From positions 62,001-126,000 of the forward strand of contig NZ_JALMUV010000017.1 of NCBI RefSeq assembly GCF_023155275.1: a stretch of 64,000 bases of DNA. Direction: 5' to 3'. The DNA comes from Streptomyces rhizoryzae (GTDB lineage: Bacteria > Actinomycetota > Actinomycetes > Streptomycetales > Streptomycetaceae). The position numbers were made by a program, and so were the translations under genes. The notes below the pieces were generated by a model. The model ran no database searches, was not told where the DNA came from, and saw only the letters and a program-made list of their open reading frames with translations. Shown here piece by piece: positions 8,990 through 17,388 of the stretch (its first letter is position 1; every line of letters begins with the position of its first letter).

Positions 8990-9371
8990 GGCGCCCGCCG
9001 CGCCGGGCGCACCCGCCGCGGCGGCGCCGTCGGCGCACGCAACCGTGCGCCCGCCGTGCTCCCCCTGGCCGGAAACCGACCCCCGGGTCGGGAGGGGCGG
9101 GCCGGCGGCCGGGACGGCCGGGTTCGGGCCATTCGGGCGAGCCGGCGCCGGCCGGGGGAGCGCCCGCCGCCCGGGGCCGGCGGCGGCCCTCGCCAGGGGG
9201 TGCGCGGAGGGCTTCCCGGCCCGGAATCCCGGGGCCGCGGGCACCCCGGTGAGGGGCGCGCCGGACCGTCAACGGGTCGCGCGGTGACCACTCGAAGTGA
9301 TCGACGGAACACAAGAACGTGCAAAATCGGCCTCGGGTCCGCACGTCAGGTGAGCTATTCTGCTGGGCAAG
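8990..9371. other. Intergenic region, no gene seen
   Basis: GC-rich spacer between the exporter pair and the glnR leader. It contains a 7-bp inverted repeat CCGACCC/GGGTCGG near 9076-9091 that could end the exporter transcript. A TATTCT hexamer at 9355-9360 is a possible -10 element for the following leader. No convincing coding frame is visible. Confidence 0.4.
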
Positions 9372-9405
9372 AAGGATCCGGGCAGCGTCGCCCCCGGGTC
9401 CTTTT
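9372..9405 (+). terminator. Intrinsic terminator or attenuator upstream of glnR
   Basis: An 11-bp stem pairs 9372-9382 with 9393-9403 (one G-T pair, 10-base loop) and is followed by TTTT. It lies 120 bases before the small ORF that precedes glnR and just after a possible -10 hexamer. It may therefore be either the exporter terminator or an early attenuator in the glnR leader. Confidence 0.6.
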
Positions 9406-9465
9406 GTGCTTTCCCGCACGCAAAGCGTGTGACCGGAAGCACCCCGTACGAAGCAGTGCCGCAGA

Positions 9466-9489
9466 CACCCCCGGCCGGTCCGGGGGGTG
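9466..9489 (+). promoter_or_regulatory. Hairpin in the glnR leader
   Basis: CACCCCCGG and CCGGGGGGTG pair with one bulged G around a short loop. The hairpin sits 35 bases upstream of the small coupled ORF, with no T-run after it. Its function is unknown. Confidence 0.4.
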
Positions 9490-9524
9490 CCCCCGTCGCA
9501 GGGACCGAGGAGGAACCAGACGTC

Positions 9525-9602
9525 ATGGGCAAGCGAAGCGTGCAGGACAGCGAGCCTTACAGGATCGAGCTCGCCGGAAACCGGGTAGGTGGTCGGAAGT
9601 GA
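9525..9602 (+). CDS. 25-codon ORF translationally coupled to glnR
   Basis: A short ORF with an excellent ribosome site (GAGGAGGAACCAGACGTC before ATG) encodes 25 residues starting MGKRSVQDSEPYRIELAGN. Its TGA overlaps the GTG start of glnR (GTGA), the classic arrangement for translational coupling. GlnR itself has no good ribosome site, so glnR translation may depend on this ORF. I do not recognise the peptide. It has no Cys or amino-acid run typical of attenuator peptides. Confidence 0.6.
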   Translation: MGKRSVQDSEPYRIELAGNRVGGRK

Positions 9603-10423
9603 GTTCGCTTCTGCTCCTGACCAATGCCCTCCAGCCATCGACGGAGGTGCTTCCGGCGCTCGGCTTGCTGCTGCACAGCGTCCGGGTGGCCCCCGCCGAG
9701 GGTCCGGCCCTGATCGACACCCCAGGAGCCGACGTCATACTGATCGACGGCCGCCGTGACCTTCCGCACGTACGGTCACTGTGCCAGCTGCTGCGGTCCA
9801 CCGGGCCGGGGTGTCCGCTGGTGCTGGTGGTCACCGAGGGCGGCCTGGCCGCCGTCACCGCCGACTGGGGCATCGACGACGTGCTGCTGGACACCGCCGG
9901 CCCGGCCGAGGTCGAGGCCCGGCTGCGGCTGGCGATGGGCCGCCAGCAGATCACCACCGACAACGGCCCGACCGAGATCCGCACCGGCGACCTCTCCGTG
10001 GACGAGGCCACCTACAGCGCCAAGCTCAAGGGCCGGGTCCTGGACCTGACCTTCAAGGAGTTCGAGCTGCTCAAGTACCTGGCGCAGCACCCGGGCCGGG
10101 TCTTCACCCGCGCCCAGCTGCTCCAGGAGGTGTGGGGCTACGACTACTTCGGCGGTACCCGCACGGTGGACGTGCACGTGCGGCGGCTGCGGGCCAAGCT
10201 CGGCCCCGAGCACGAGTCGCTGATCGGCACCGTCCGGAATGTCGGTTACCGCTTCGTGGTGCCGGAGAAGGTGGAGCGGGCCGCGGCCGAGGCCCAGGCG
10301 CAGGAGGACGGCACCGCCGGGGCGAAGGACGGCGGCCGCGGCGGGCGGAGCGGCGGGCGGGCCCCGGCGCGTTCGTCCTCGTCGGGCGCCGGATCCGCCT
10401 CCGCGCAGCCTGCCCGGAGGTAG
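9599..10423 (+). CDS. glnR: Nitrogen regulator GlnR (OmpR-type)
   Basis: A 274-residue orphan response regulator that controls ammonium assimilation genes (glnA, amtB, glnK, nirB) in Streptomyces. The N-terminal receiver-like domain (residues 1-120, LLLLTNALQPSTEVLPALGLL) is atypical and GlnR is known to act without a normal phosphorylation site. The C-terminal winged helix (about 135-235) has VLDLTFKEFELLKYL, TRAQLLQEVWGY and RTVDVHVRRLRAKLG. A low-complexity Ala/Gly-rich tail follows. The GTG at 9599 overlaps the stop of a 25-codon ORF, which suggests coupled translation. Order and neighbours (LacI regulator, HtrA, two-component system downstream) fit the glnR locus of S. coelicolor. Confidence 0.93.
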   Translation: MSSLLLLTNALQPSTEVLPALGLLLHSVRVAPAEGPALIDTPGADVILIDGRRDLPHVRSLCQLLRSTGPGCPLVLVVTEGGLAAVTADWGIDDVLLDTAGPAEVEARLRLAMGRQQITTDNGPTEIRTGDLSVDEATYSAKLKGRVLDLTFKEFELLKYLAQHPGRVFTRAQLLQEVWGYDYFGGTRTVDVHVRRLRAKLGPEHESLIGTVRNVGYRFVVPEKVERAAAEAQAQEDGTAGAKDGGRGGRSGGRAPARSSSSGAGSASAQPARR

Positions 10424-10447
10424 GACCACCCGCGTAGACTGCCGCGC

Positions 10448-11473
10448 GTGGCCAAGGTGACGCGGGATGACGTAGCAAAACTGGCGGGGACTTCGACCGC
10501 CGTGGTCAGTTACGTCATCAACAACGGACCGAGGCCGGTCGCCCCGGCCACGCGCGAGCGGGTACTCGCCGCCATCAAGGAGCTCGGCTACCGGCCCGAC
10601 CGGGTCGCGCAGGCGATGGCGTCCCGCCGCACCGACCTCATAGGTCTGATCGTGCCGGACACCCGGCAGCCGTTCTTCGCGGAGATGGCGCACGCCGTCG
10701 AACAGGCCGCCTCCGAGCGAGGCAAGATGGTGCTGGTCGGCAACGCCAACTACCTCGACGAGCGCGAGGTGCACTACCTCCGCGCGTTCCTCGGGATGCG
10801 GGTGGCCGGGCTGATCCTGATCAGCCAGGGCCCCAGCGAGCACGCCGCCGCGGAGATCGAGGCGTGGGACGCCCGGGTGGTGCTGCTGCACCGGCGGCCG
10901 GACGCCATCGACGACGTCGCGGTGATGACCGACGACATCTGGGGCGCGCAGCTGGCGACCCGGCATCTCCTGGAGCACGGCCACCCCTACGTCGCCTTCC
11001 TGGGCGGCACGGAGGAGACCCCCAAGTCCGGCGACCCGGTCACCGACCACGTCGAAGGCTGGCGGCGGGCGATGCTGGAGTCGGGGCGGAGCCCGGAGGG
11101 CCGCTACTTCCAGGCCCCGTACAACCGCTACGACGCCTACCAGGTCGCGCTGCGGGTGCTGGCCGGGCCGGACCGGCCGCCGGCCATCATGTGCGCCACC
11201 GACGACCAGGCGATCGGCGTGCTGCGGGCCGCCCGCGAGCTGCGGATCGACGTACCGGGCGAGCTGGCGGTGGCCGGCTTCGACGACGTCAAGGAGGCCG
11301 CGCTGACCGATCCGCCGCTGACGACGGTGGCCTCGGACCGGCAGGCGATGGCCCGGGCCGCGGTGGACCTGGTGCTGGACGACGGGCTGCGGGTGGTCGG
11401 GTCGCGCCGCGAGCGGCTGCGGCAGTTCCCCTCGCGGCTGGTGGTGCGGCGGTCGTGCGGGTGCGGGGGCTGA
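10448..11473 (+). CDS. LacI family transcriptional regulator
   Basis: A 341-residue repressor-type protein. The N-terminal LacI helix-turn-helix is clear (VTRDDVAKLAGTSTAVVSYV), followed by the hinge ELGYRPDRVAQAMAS. The periplasmic-binding-protein-like core (GLIVPDTRQPFFAEMAHAVE, AIMCATDDQAIGVLRAARE, VAGFDDVKEAALTDPPLTTV) binds an unknown small molecule, usually a sugar. The GTG at 10448 lies seven bases after a TAGACT -10 hexamer (10435-10440), so the transcript is likely leaderless. It is not coupled to a transporter here, so the target is not evident. It follows glnR by 24 bases, as in other streptomycetes. Confidence 0.88.
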   Translation: MAKVTRDDVAKLAGTSTAVVSYVINNGPRPVAPATRERVLAAIKELGYRPDRVAQAMASRRTDLIGLIVPDTRQPFFAEMAHAVEQAASERGKMVLVGNANYLDEREVHYLRAFLGMRVAGLILISQGPSEHAAAEIEAWDARVVLLHRRPDAIDDVAVMTDDIWGAQLATRHLLEHGHPYVAFLGGTEETPKSGDPVTDHVEGWRRAMLESGRSPEGRYFQAPYNRYDAYQVALRVLAGPDRPPAIMCATDDQAIGVLRAARELRIDVPGELAVAGFDDVKEAALTDPPLTTVASDRQAMARAAVDLVLDDGLRVVGSRRERLRQFPSRLVVRRSCGCGG

Positions 11474-11528
11474 GCGGACCACGGCCCGCGGGCGTCCTTA
11501 TACCGGGCATACCGACTTCTGTCGGGTC

Positions 11529-11555
11529 TCTCAGGACGCTCTCAGACGGTTCTCA
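11529..11555 (+). repeat. Three 11-bp tandem repeats upstream of htrA
   Basis: TCTCA occurs at 11529, 11540 and 11551, exactly 11 bases apart, as TCTCAGGACGC, TCTCAGACGGT and TCTCATGCAGC. The array would cover the -35 region of a leaderless htrA transcript (CACAGT at 11567-11572, seven bases, ATG). It is a good candidate operator for the linked OmpR-family regulator. Confidence 0.65.
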
Positions 11556-11579
11556 TGCAGCGGCCGCACAGTCATAGCC

Positions 11580-12722
11580 ATGACCGAGAGCTACCGCCGC
11601 AGCGGCGAGGAGATGCCCCAGGACCGGCCGTACGCCTACGGCACCGAGTACGGCACCGGCCACGGCAGCGACCACGGGACGGCGTACGCCGCCGGGCCCG
11701 GGGCGGACCGGGCGCACGGCGCCGTCCCGCCGCCGCCCCCGTACGGTCCCGGGCAGCCCGCCGCGGACGGCCCGGTGGCCGGGGAGCCGCGGCGCGGGGC
11801 GCGGCGGCCGATCGCGCTGATCGCGGCGGTGGCGCTGGCCTCGGGGCTGATCGGCGGCGGCAGCGCGGCGCTGATCGCCGGCGCCACCCAGCAGAGCAGC
11901 CAGACCGGCGGCGTCTCCACCCCGCTGGTCAACGCCGGGCAGAACTCCGGCGGCGGCTCCGGTGTCGCGGGGGTGGCCAAGGCCGTCAGCCCCGCCATCG
12001 TCGAGATCAAGGCGCGGACCGCGGGCGGCGAGTCCACCGGCTCCGGCGTGGTGATCACCAGCAGCGGCGAGATCATCACCAACAACCACGTGGTGGCCGG
12101 CGCCCGCACGGTGAGCGTCGTCTTCAGCGACGGCAGCAGGAAGACCGCGACGGTGGTCGGCACCGACCCCGCCAAGGACCTCGCCCTGGTCAAGGTGGCG
12201 GGCGCCAAGGGGCTGACGCACGCGGTGCTCGGCGACTCGGACAAGCTCGCGGTCGGCGACCCGGTGGTCGCCATCGGCTCGCCCGAGGGCCTCACCGGCT
12301 CGGTGACCAGCGGTATCGTCTCCGCGCTCAACCGCGATGTGACCGTCCCCAAGGAGGACGGCCGGAGCCAGGACCAGGGCCAGGGGCCGGGCGGGGGCCG
12401 CGGCTTCTTCGGGGGCGGCGGCGGTGGCTGGCCGTTCGAGTTCGGCGGCAACCAGTACAACGGCGACACCGGCTCCTCCAAGACCACCTACAAGGCGATC
12501 CAGACCGACGCCGCGCTCAACCCGGGCAACTCCGGGGGCGCCCTGATCAACCTCCAGGGCCAGATCATCGGCATCAACTCGGCCATGTACGCGCCCGGTT
12601 CGTCGGACAGCAGCCAGGCGGGCAGCGTCGGCCTCGGCTTCGCGATACCGATCAACACCGTCAAGGCCGACCTGGACGCGCTGCGCAGCGGCGGCAGCGG
12701 CGGCGGGAACAGCGGGGTCTGA
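11580..12722 (+). CDS. Membrane-anchored HtrA-like serine protease without PDZ domain
   Basis: A 380-residue envelope protease of the S1C family. Residues 1-75 are cytoplasmic, acidic/Gly/Tyr- and Pro-rich. A single membrane anchor follows (about 77-100). The extracytoplasmic trypsin-like domain has the triad His170 (TNNHVV), Asp200 (AKDLALVKV) and Ser318 (NPGNSGGALI). A Gly/Phe-rich loop (about 266-295) interrupts the domain. The protein ends after the protease domain, so no PDZ domain is present, unlike typical DegP or PepD. It most likely degrades misfolded secreted proteins. The gene precedes a two-component system as pepD follows mprAB in mycobacteria. The start has no ribosome site and is probably leaderless. 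Confidence 0.88.
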   Translation: MTESYRRSGEEMPQDRPYAYGTEYGTGHGSDHGTAYAAGPGADRAHGAVPPPPPYGPGQPAADGPVAGEPRRGARRPIALIAAVALASGLIGGGSAALIAGATQQSSQTGGVSTPLVNAGQNSGGGSGVAGVAKAVSPAIVEIKARTAGGESTGSGVVITSSGEIITNNHVVAGARTVSVVFSDGSRKTATVVGTDPAKDLALVKVAGAKGLTHAVLGDSDKLAVGDPVVAIGSPEGLTGSVTSGIVSALNRDVTVPKEDGRSQDQGQGPGGGRGFFGGGGGGWPFEFGGNQYNGDTGSSKTTYKAIQTDAALNPGNSGGALINLQGQIIGINSAMYAPGSSDSSQAGSVGLGFAIPINTVKADLDALRSGGSGGGNSGV

Positions 12723-12757
12723 CCGGGGCGCGCGCCGGGACGCCCGCCGCGGTGGTC

Positions 12758-12827
12758 CGCAGGTGGGTGCCCACCGGCGGTCGTCCACCGGCGGCGCTCC
12801 ACAGGTGGTTGTCCACAGGGCGTCCGC
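12758..12827 (+). repeat. Five imperfect 14-bp tandem repeats before the response regulator gene
   Basis: Consecutive 14-base units CCGCAGGTGGGTGC, CCACCGGCGGTCGT, CCACCGGCGGCGCT, CCACAGGTGGTTGT and CCACAGGGCGTCCG fill 12758-12827. They lie between htrA and the response regulator, ending about 85 bases before its ATG. A regulatory site is the likeliest reading; a neutral minisatellite is possible. Confidence 0.55.
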
Positions 12828-12911
12828 CGGTGCGGGCTTCCGTGTCAGGCTGAAGGCGTCAGAAAGCCCCCGCCGGTCGTCCGCACCCCGCACACCGAGG
12901 TAGTCACGCAC

Positions 12912-13652
12912 ATGAGCCCCGCCGAGCACGGTGATCACCCCGCCCGCATCCTGATCGTCGACGACGAGCCCGCGGTCCGCGAAGCCCTCCAGCGCTCCCT
13001 CGCCTTCGAGGGGTACGGGACCGAGCAGGCCGTCGACGGCCTGGACGCGGTGGAGAAGGTCGCCTCCTACGACCCCGAGCTGATCGTGCTGGACGTGCTG
13101 ATGCCCCGGATGGACGGCCTGACCGCCGCCCGCCGGCTGCGGGCCGGCGGCGTCACGGTGCCCATCCTGATGCTCACCGCCCGGGACACCGTCGGCGACC
13201 GGGTCACCGGCCTGGACGCCGGCGCCGACGACTACCTCGTCAAGCCCTTCGAGCTGGACGAGCTGCTGGCCCGGATCCGCGCCCTGCTCCGCCGCAGCTC
13301 GTACGCCGCCGCGGCCGGCGCCGCCGGGCCCGACGAGAGCGAGCTGCTGACCTTCGCCGACCTGCGGATGAACCTCGCCACCCGCGAGGTCACCCGTGGC
13401 GGCCGCCCGGTCGAGCTGACCCGCACGGAGTTCACGCTGCTGGAGATGTTCCTGGCCCACCCCCGGCAGGTCCTCACCCGCGAGCAGATCCTCAAGGCCG
13501 TCTGGGGCTTCGACTTCGAACCGACCTCCAACTCCCTCGACGTCTACGTCATGTACCTCCGCCGCAAGACCGAGGCGGGCGGTGAGCCGCGCCTGGTCCA
13601 CACCGTGCGCGGGGTCGGCTACGTGCTCCGGCTGGAGGGCGGCGCGGAATGA
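12912..13652 (+). CDS. OmpR-family response regulator (MprA/CssR type)
   Basis: A 246-residue response regulator. The receiver domain (residues 12-125) has the acidic pair in LIVDDEP, the phospho-accepting Asp in LIVLDVLMPRMDG and the Lys in DYLVKPFELDE. An Ala/Gly linker follows, then the winged helix (about 150-240; ELTRTEFTLLEMFL, SLDVYVMYLRRKTE). Its ATG at 12912 is followed by a kinase gene overlapping by four bases, so the pair is co-translated. Linkage to an HtrA-type protease matches MprAB-pepD in Mycobacterium and the secretion-stress system CssRS of S. lividans. It probably answers envelope protein-folding stress. Tandem repeats upstream may be its own operator. Confidence 0.88.
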   Translation: MSPAEHGDHPARILIVDDEPAVREALQRSLAFEGYGTEQAVDGLDAVEKVASYDPELIVLDVLMPRMDGLTAARRLRAGGVTVPILMLTARDTVGDRVTGLDAGADDYLVKPFELDELLARIRALLRRSSYAAAAGAAGPDESELLTFADLRMNLATREVTRGGRPVELTRTEFTLLEMFLAHPRQVLTREQILKAVWGFDFEPTSNSLDVYVMYLRRKTEAGGEPRLVHTVRGVGYVLRLEGGAE

Positions 13653-15193
13653 ACGGCACCGACGGGGACCGCCGGCCACCGGAGGCGGAGGGCAGCCGCC
13701 CGCCGCACGGGCCCGCCGGCCTGACGCGCTTCCGCCGGCTGCCGCTGCGCTCCCGGCTGGCGCTGCTCACCGCGGTCGCGGTCGCCTTCGCGGTGGCGCT
13801 GTCCGCCGCCGCCTGCTGGCTGATCACCCGCGACCGGCTCACCGAGCAGCTCGACACCACCCTGAGCACCGTCGAGGTCAACTCCGACTACGTCCAGGCG
13901 ATCAGCGCCCTGTGCGCCGGCCAGCCGCTCAACGTCCGCTTCCAGCCCACCCCGTACACCATCCAGCTGGTCACCCCCGCCGGCTCGGTGTGCACCTCGC
14001 CCAGCAAGTCGCCGATCCCCGCCCAGCGGACCGACCAGGCGGTCGCCGCCGGGCGGCTGGCCGGCGCGGTGCACACCACCAAGGACGAGAACGGCACCGA
14101 GATGCGGGTCTCCACCGTCCCGTACCACGGCCCGGTCACCGACGCGCTGGGCGGCCGGCTGGCGATCTCGGTCGCCGCGCCGATGGACCAGGTCACCGAC
14201 CCGCTCAACCAGCTGGCGCTGGTGCTGCTGATCGTCGCCGGGGTCGGGGTGCTGGGCGCGGCGACGGCCGGCCTGTGGGTGGCCAGGGCGGCGCTCACCC
14301 CCGTCGACCGGCTGACCGCCGCGGTCGAGCACGTCGCCCGCACCCAGGACCTCACCATCCGCATCCCCGCCGACGGCGAGGACGAGATCGCCCGGCTCTC
14401 CCGGTCCTTCAACGCCATGACCGCCGCGCTGGCCGCCTCCCGCGACCTCCAGCAGCAGCTGATCGCCGATGCCGGCCACGAGCTGCGGACGCCGCTGACG
14501 TCGCTGCGCACCAACATCGACCTCCTGGAGCGCAGCGAGCGCTCCGGCCGGCCGATCCCGGCCGCCGACAAGGAGGCCCTGCTCGCCTCGGTGAAGGCCC
14601 AGATGGGCGAGCTGGCGGCGCTGATCGGCGACCTCCAGGTGCTCTCCCGCCCGCCGGAGACCGGCGCCGGCGGCGGCACGCCGGCGGCCCGGGTGGTCGC
14701 CCTCCACGACATCGCCGGCGCCGCGCTCGACCGGGCCCGGCTGCGCGGCCCCTCCCTCACCTTCACCGCCGACCTCGGCGCCTGGTACGTCCGGGCCGAG
14801 CCGGCCGCGCTGGAGCGGGCGGTGGTCAACCTCCTCGACAACGCGGTGAAGTTCAGCCCGCCCGGCGGCACGGTCGAGGTCCGGCTGGCCGGCGGCGCGC
14901 TGACCGTCCGGGACCACGGCCCCGGCATCCCGCCCGACGAGCTCCCGCACGTCTTCGAGCGGTTCTGGCGCTCGCCCTCCGCCCGCAGCCTGCCGGGCAG
15001 CGGCCTGGGCCTGTCCATCGTGGCCCGCACGGCCGAGCAGGCCGGCGGCGGCGTCCGGCTCCGCAACGCCCCCGGCGGCGGCACCGAGGCCCTGCTCACC
15101 CTCCCGGGCGCGCCCACCCCGCCGCCGGACATACCGGGGCCGGGGCCGGGGCCGGGGCCGGAGGCCGGGGAGGCCGGGGCGGCTGAGGGGTAG
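13649..15193 (+). CDS. Sensor histidine kinase of the envelope-stress system
   Basis: A 514-residue membrane kinase. It has a cytoplasmic N-terminus, TM1 at about 34-60, an extracytoplasmic sensor of about 125 residues containing two Cys (89 and 115), TM2 at about 188-212, then HAMP, HisKA with the phospho-accepting His277 (ADAGHELRTPLTSL) and an HATPase domain with ERAVVNLLDNAVKFS and GSGLGLSIVA. The C-terminal tail is Pro/Gly-rich. Its ATG overlaps the stop of the response regulator (ATGA), so the two form a cognate pair. The two sensor Cys could form a disulfide, but that is an inference. Confidence 0.9.
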   Translation: MNGTDGDRRPPEAEGSRPPHGPAGLTRFRRLPLRSRLALLTAVAVAFAVALSAAACWLITRDRLTEQLDTTLSTVEVNSDYVQAISALCAGQPLNVRFQPTPYTIQLVTPAGSVCTSPSKSPIPAQRTDQAVAAGRLAGAVHTTKDENGTEMRVSTVPYHGPVTDALGGRLAISVAAPMDQVTDPLNQLALVLLIVAGVGVLGAATAGLWVARAALTPVDRLTAAVEHVARTQDLTIRIPADGEDEIARLSRSFNAMTAALAASRDLQQQLIADAGHELRTPLTSLRTNIDLLERSERSGRPIPAADKEALLASVKAQMGELAALIGDLQVLSRPPETGAGGGTPAARVVALHDIAGAALDRARLRGPSLTFTADLGAWYVRAEPAALERAVVNLLDNAVKFSPPGGTVEVRLAGGALTVRDHGPGIPPDELPHVFERFWRSPSARSLPGSGLGLSIVARTAEQAGGGVRLRNAPGGGTEALLTLPGAPTPPPDIPGPGPGPGPEAGEAGAAEG

Positions 15194-15232
15194 CGGCGGC
15201 CCGGGGGCGTGGTGGCCGCCGGCCGGTGCGCT

Positions 15233-15259
15233 GGGGAGCCGCAGTCCCGCCGGCTCCCC
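15233..15259. terminator. Convergent hairpin terminator
   Basis: GGGGAGCCG (15233-15241) pairs with CGGCTCCCC (15251-15259) across a nine-base loop, between the converging kinase and LmeA-like genes. There is no T-run, as is common in Streptomyces. Confidence 0.5.
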
Positions 15260-15279
15260 GCGCCGCACCGCCCCACCCC

Positions 15280-16632
15280 TTACTTCCCCTTCGCCGCGTC
15301 TCCGAAGGGGAGGCCGGAGCCGGTCAGTTCGGCCTGGATGCCCTCGGGGACGACGGTGATGTTGCGCAGCCGCACATCGCCCGGGGTCTTCGGGAGCTGG
15401 AAGGAGAGCGACAGCCGGTCCGCGAGCTGCGGCTTGGTCAGGTCGGTGAGGGCGCCGAGCACCTTCGGGTCGATGCCGACCTTCTGGAGCAGCCAGGGGT
15501 GGTCCAGCACCACGTCGACGAGGTTGACCTGCATCAGCTGGTGGACGAAGCGCGGCGACCCGGTCAGCTCGTGCAGCTTGTCGTCGCTGCGCAGCGCCGC
15601 GTCGAGGTACCCCTTCGGGATCCCGATCCGCTCGGCGATGGCCGGGATGCTGAGCATCGCCTTGATCCGGGCGGCCTGCCGGCTCAGCTCCGCGGCGCCC
15701 TTCCGGGTCAGCCGCAGGCCCTCGTCCTTGCCGGTGCCCGGCCGGTAGACCGCCACGTCGCCGATGTCCAGCCGCATCTGCCCGATCTCGGTGGAGACCC
15801 CGCGGTCCCCGTTGCGCCGGATGCGCGCCTCCGCCTGCACCCGCAGGGTCTGGCCCGCGATCGGCAGCTCGCCGACCGCGCGCACGCCGTTGCGGCCCCG
15901 TTCGCTGAACTTCACCTGCGAAGCGCCCAGTTCGCGGTTCATGTCGTCGAAGGCGAGCAGCACCGTGCCGTGCATCTCACCCACCGTCGCGCCCTTGAGG
16001 GCGGTCGGCAGATCGCCGTCGAGCCGGATGTCCCGGGCGGTCGCCGCCACCTTCGCCAGCGACACCCGGTCCGCGGCCACGTCCGGGATCACCACGTCCA
16101 CCCGGTCCAGCCGCTTGGCCAGCACCTGGGTCAGGAACGGGAAGCCGTGGATGTCGACCTCGGGCCGGGCGTGCAGGTGCAGCGCGGTCTGCACCTGCTC
16201 CTCGGCCCTGTTCTGCGCGTAGAGCACGGCGAAGCGGTCGCCCAGGGCCAGGACACCGGTGCAGACCGCCACCGCGACCAGCAGTTTCAGGGTGCGGGGC
16301 ACGGCCGCGAACCGGCTGATGCCCCGCTTCCGCTTCCGGTGGTCCGGCGGCGACCAGGCGTCGTCCTCGTCGTCCTCGTCGTCCGAACGCAGGCCCAGCC
16401 CCAGCGGATCGTCGCTGTCGTCCCGTTCGTTGAGGTAGGCGCGCCGCCGCGGCGGCGTCCCGGCACCGCCGTCCGGGGCGCCCGGCTCCGGCTCGGGATC
16501 GGCGAGCGCGGCCAGATCCGCGTACGGATTGACGGGCGGGAGTTCTCTGGTGTCCCCCTGCGCCCGCTCCTGGTGGAGGGACGAGTGGGGGGACGGGGGC
16601 GGGGGCGGCGATATGCGTGTGGGGGTTCGCAT
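15280..16632 (-). CDS. LmeA-like DUF2993 protein with long cytoplasmic N-terminus
   Basis: A 450-residue membrane-anchored protein. Residues 1 to about 105 are Pro-rich then very acidic (DDEDDEDD). A membrane anchor follows near 112-132 (VPRTLKLLVAVAVCTGVLAL). The extracytoplasmic DUF2993 domain starts GDRFAVLYAQNRAEEQV and carries the hallmark HGFPFLTQVL also seen in the copy at 2627-3325. Relatives bind envelope phospholipids. The ATG at 16632 has a weak GGGATG site upstream; an extension of 35 residues is possible but looks non-coding. It is convergent with the kinase gene and is probably monocistronic. Confidence 0.78.
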   Translation of the reverse strand: MRTPTRISPPPPPSPHSSLHQERAQGDTRELPPVNPYADLAALADPEPEPGAPDGGAGTPPRRRAYLNERDDSDDPLGLGLRSDDEDDEDDAWSPPDHRKRKRGISRFAAVPRTLKLLVAVAVCTGVLALGDRFAVLYAQNRAEEQVQTALHLHARPEVDIHGFPFLTQVLAKRLDRVDVVIPDVAADRVSLAKVAATARDIRLDGDLPTALKGATVGEMHGTVLLAFDDMNRELGASQVKFSERGRNGVRAVGELPIAGQTLRVQAEARIRRNGDRGVSTEIGQMRLDIGDVAVYRPGTGKDEGLRLTRKGAAELSRQAARIKAMLSIPAIAERIGIPKGYLDAALRSDDKLHELTGSPRFVHQLMQVNLVDVVLDHPWLLQKVGIDPKVLGALTDLTKPQLADRLSLSFQLPKTPGDVRLRNITVVPEGIQAELTGSGLPFGDAAKGK

Positions 16633-16718
16633 CAGCACATCCCACCACGAGCGGGTCCCGGCAGCGCAAGTCCGGCCGCTGGAATGTGAGATAGCCGAAA
16701 GGCGTCCGGCCCCGGAGC

Positions 16719-16961
16719 TCAGCCCGGGCGCCGCCAAGCGCCCTGACGGCCCGTCGGGGCGGCGCCCCGCGGCCCGTGCGGCCGCGCGACCTCGATCAGT
16801 GCCGTCCGGGCGAGCACGTACGCGTTACCGTCGGCGAACTGAAGTCGCTTGCGGAAGCCGCCGAGTTCGCGGGTGTCCACCACGGTGTGCGGAATGCCGC
16901 CGACGGCCACGAGGTCCCCGGGCCGGACCTCCGCCCCGGGCACGGTCAGCGAGACGATCAC
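16719..16961 (-). CDS. Small hypothetical protein of the XRE/DUF397 cassette
   Basis: An 80-residue protein of unknown function with a short beta-rich core (SLTVPGAEVRPGDLVAVGG, TVVDTRELGGFRKRLQF) reminiscent of an SH3-like or translation-factor-like barrel, and an Arg/Gly-rich tail. The GTG start overlaps the stop of the upstream Cys-containing gene by four bases (GTGA). Such pairs are commonly found divergent from XRE-DUF5753/DUF397 regulators in Streptomyces. No function is known to me. Confidence 0.6.
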   Translation of the reverse strand: MIVSLTVPGAEVRPGDLVAVGGIPHTVVDTRELGGFRKRLQFADGNAYVLARTALIEVARPHGPRGAAPTGRQGAWRRPG

Positions 16962-17140
16962 GAGTGCGCCTCCCGCAGGTGCCGCCGCAGCAGGACGTTG
17001 CAGTCCGTTTCGAGGCTGCGGTCGCACGTGTCCCGGGCGATGCCGCGCCGGGCGTCGAGCTCTCCGCAGCGCACGCACCCGGGGTACGGCTGCGGCGGAG
17101 CGGGCCAGGGCGCGGGGGCCGGCGGTCCATAGGTCGGCAT
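16958..17140 (-). CDS. Small Cys-containing hypothetical protein
   Basis: A 60-residue protein with a Pro-rich start (MPTYGPPAPAPWPAPPQP) and four cysteines arranged as YPGCVRCGEL and later DTCDRSLETDC, which suggests a small metal-binding element. The ATG at 17140 has an AAGGG ribosome site. It is the first gene of a two-gene unit divergent from the XRE regulator at 17389. The function is not recognised. Confidence 0.6.
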   Translation of the reverse strand: MPTYGPPAPAPWPAPPQPYPGCVRCGELDARRGIARDTCDRSLETDCNVLLRRHLREAHS

Positions 17141-17388
17141 GGGGGTGCCCTTCAGTCAGTCTCGGCAGGACGGATGAGCGCTCAAACATGGCCGCATTGC
17201 GCAGTCGCGCGAACGCGGAGAGCGACGATGGGTTCAGCCTGCCGAGCGCCGGACGGGATCAGCAAGACTTCTCTTCGGAGATTCGAGACTGATTGTTCGA
17301 ACGGAAGACCGTCATTGCGGACGGGGTATCCGGCTGCTTGCATCTCGGGTGTCGGGAATCCTTCGAGCTGAGTGCAGGGGGTGGGCTC

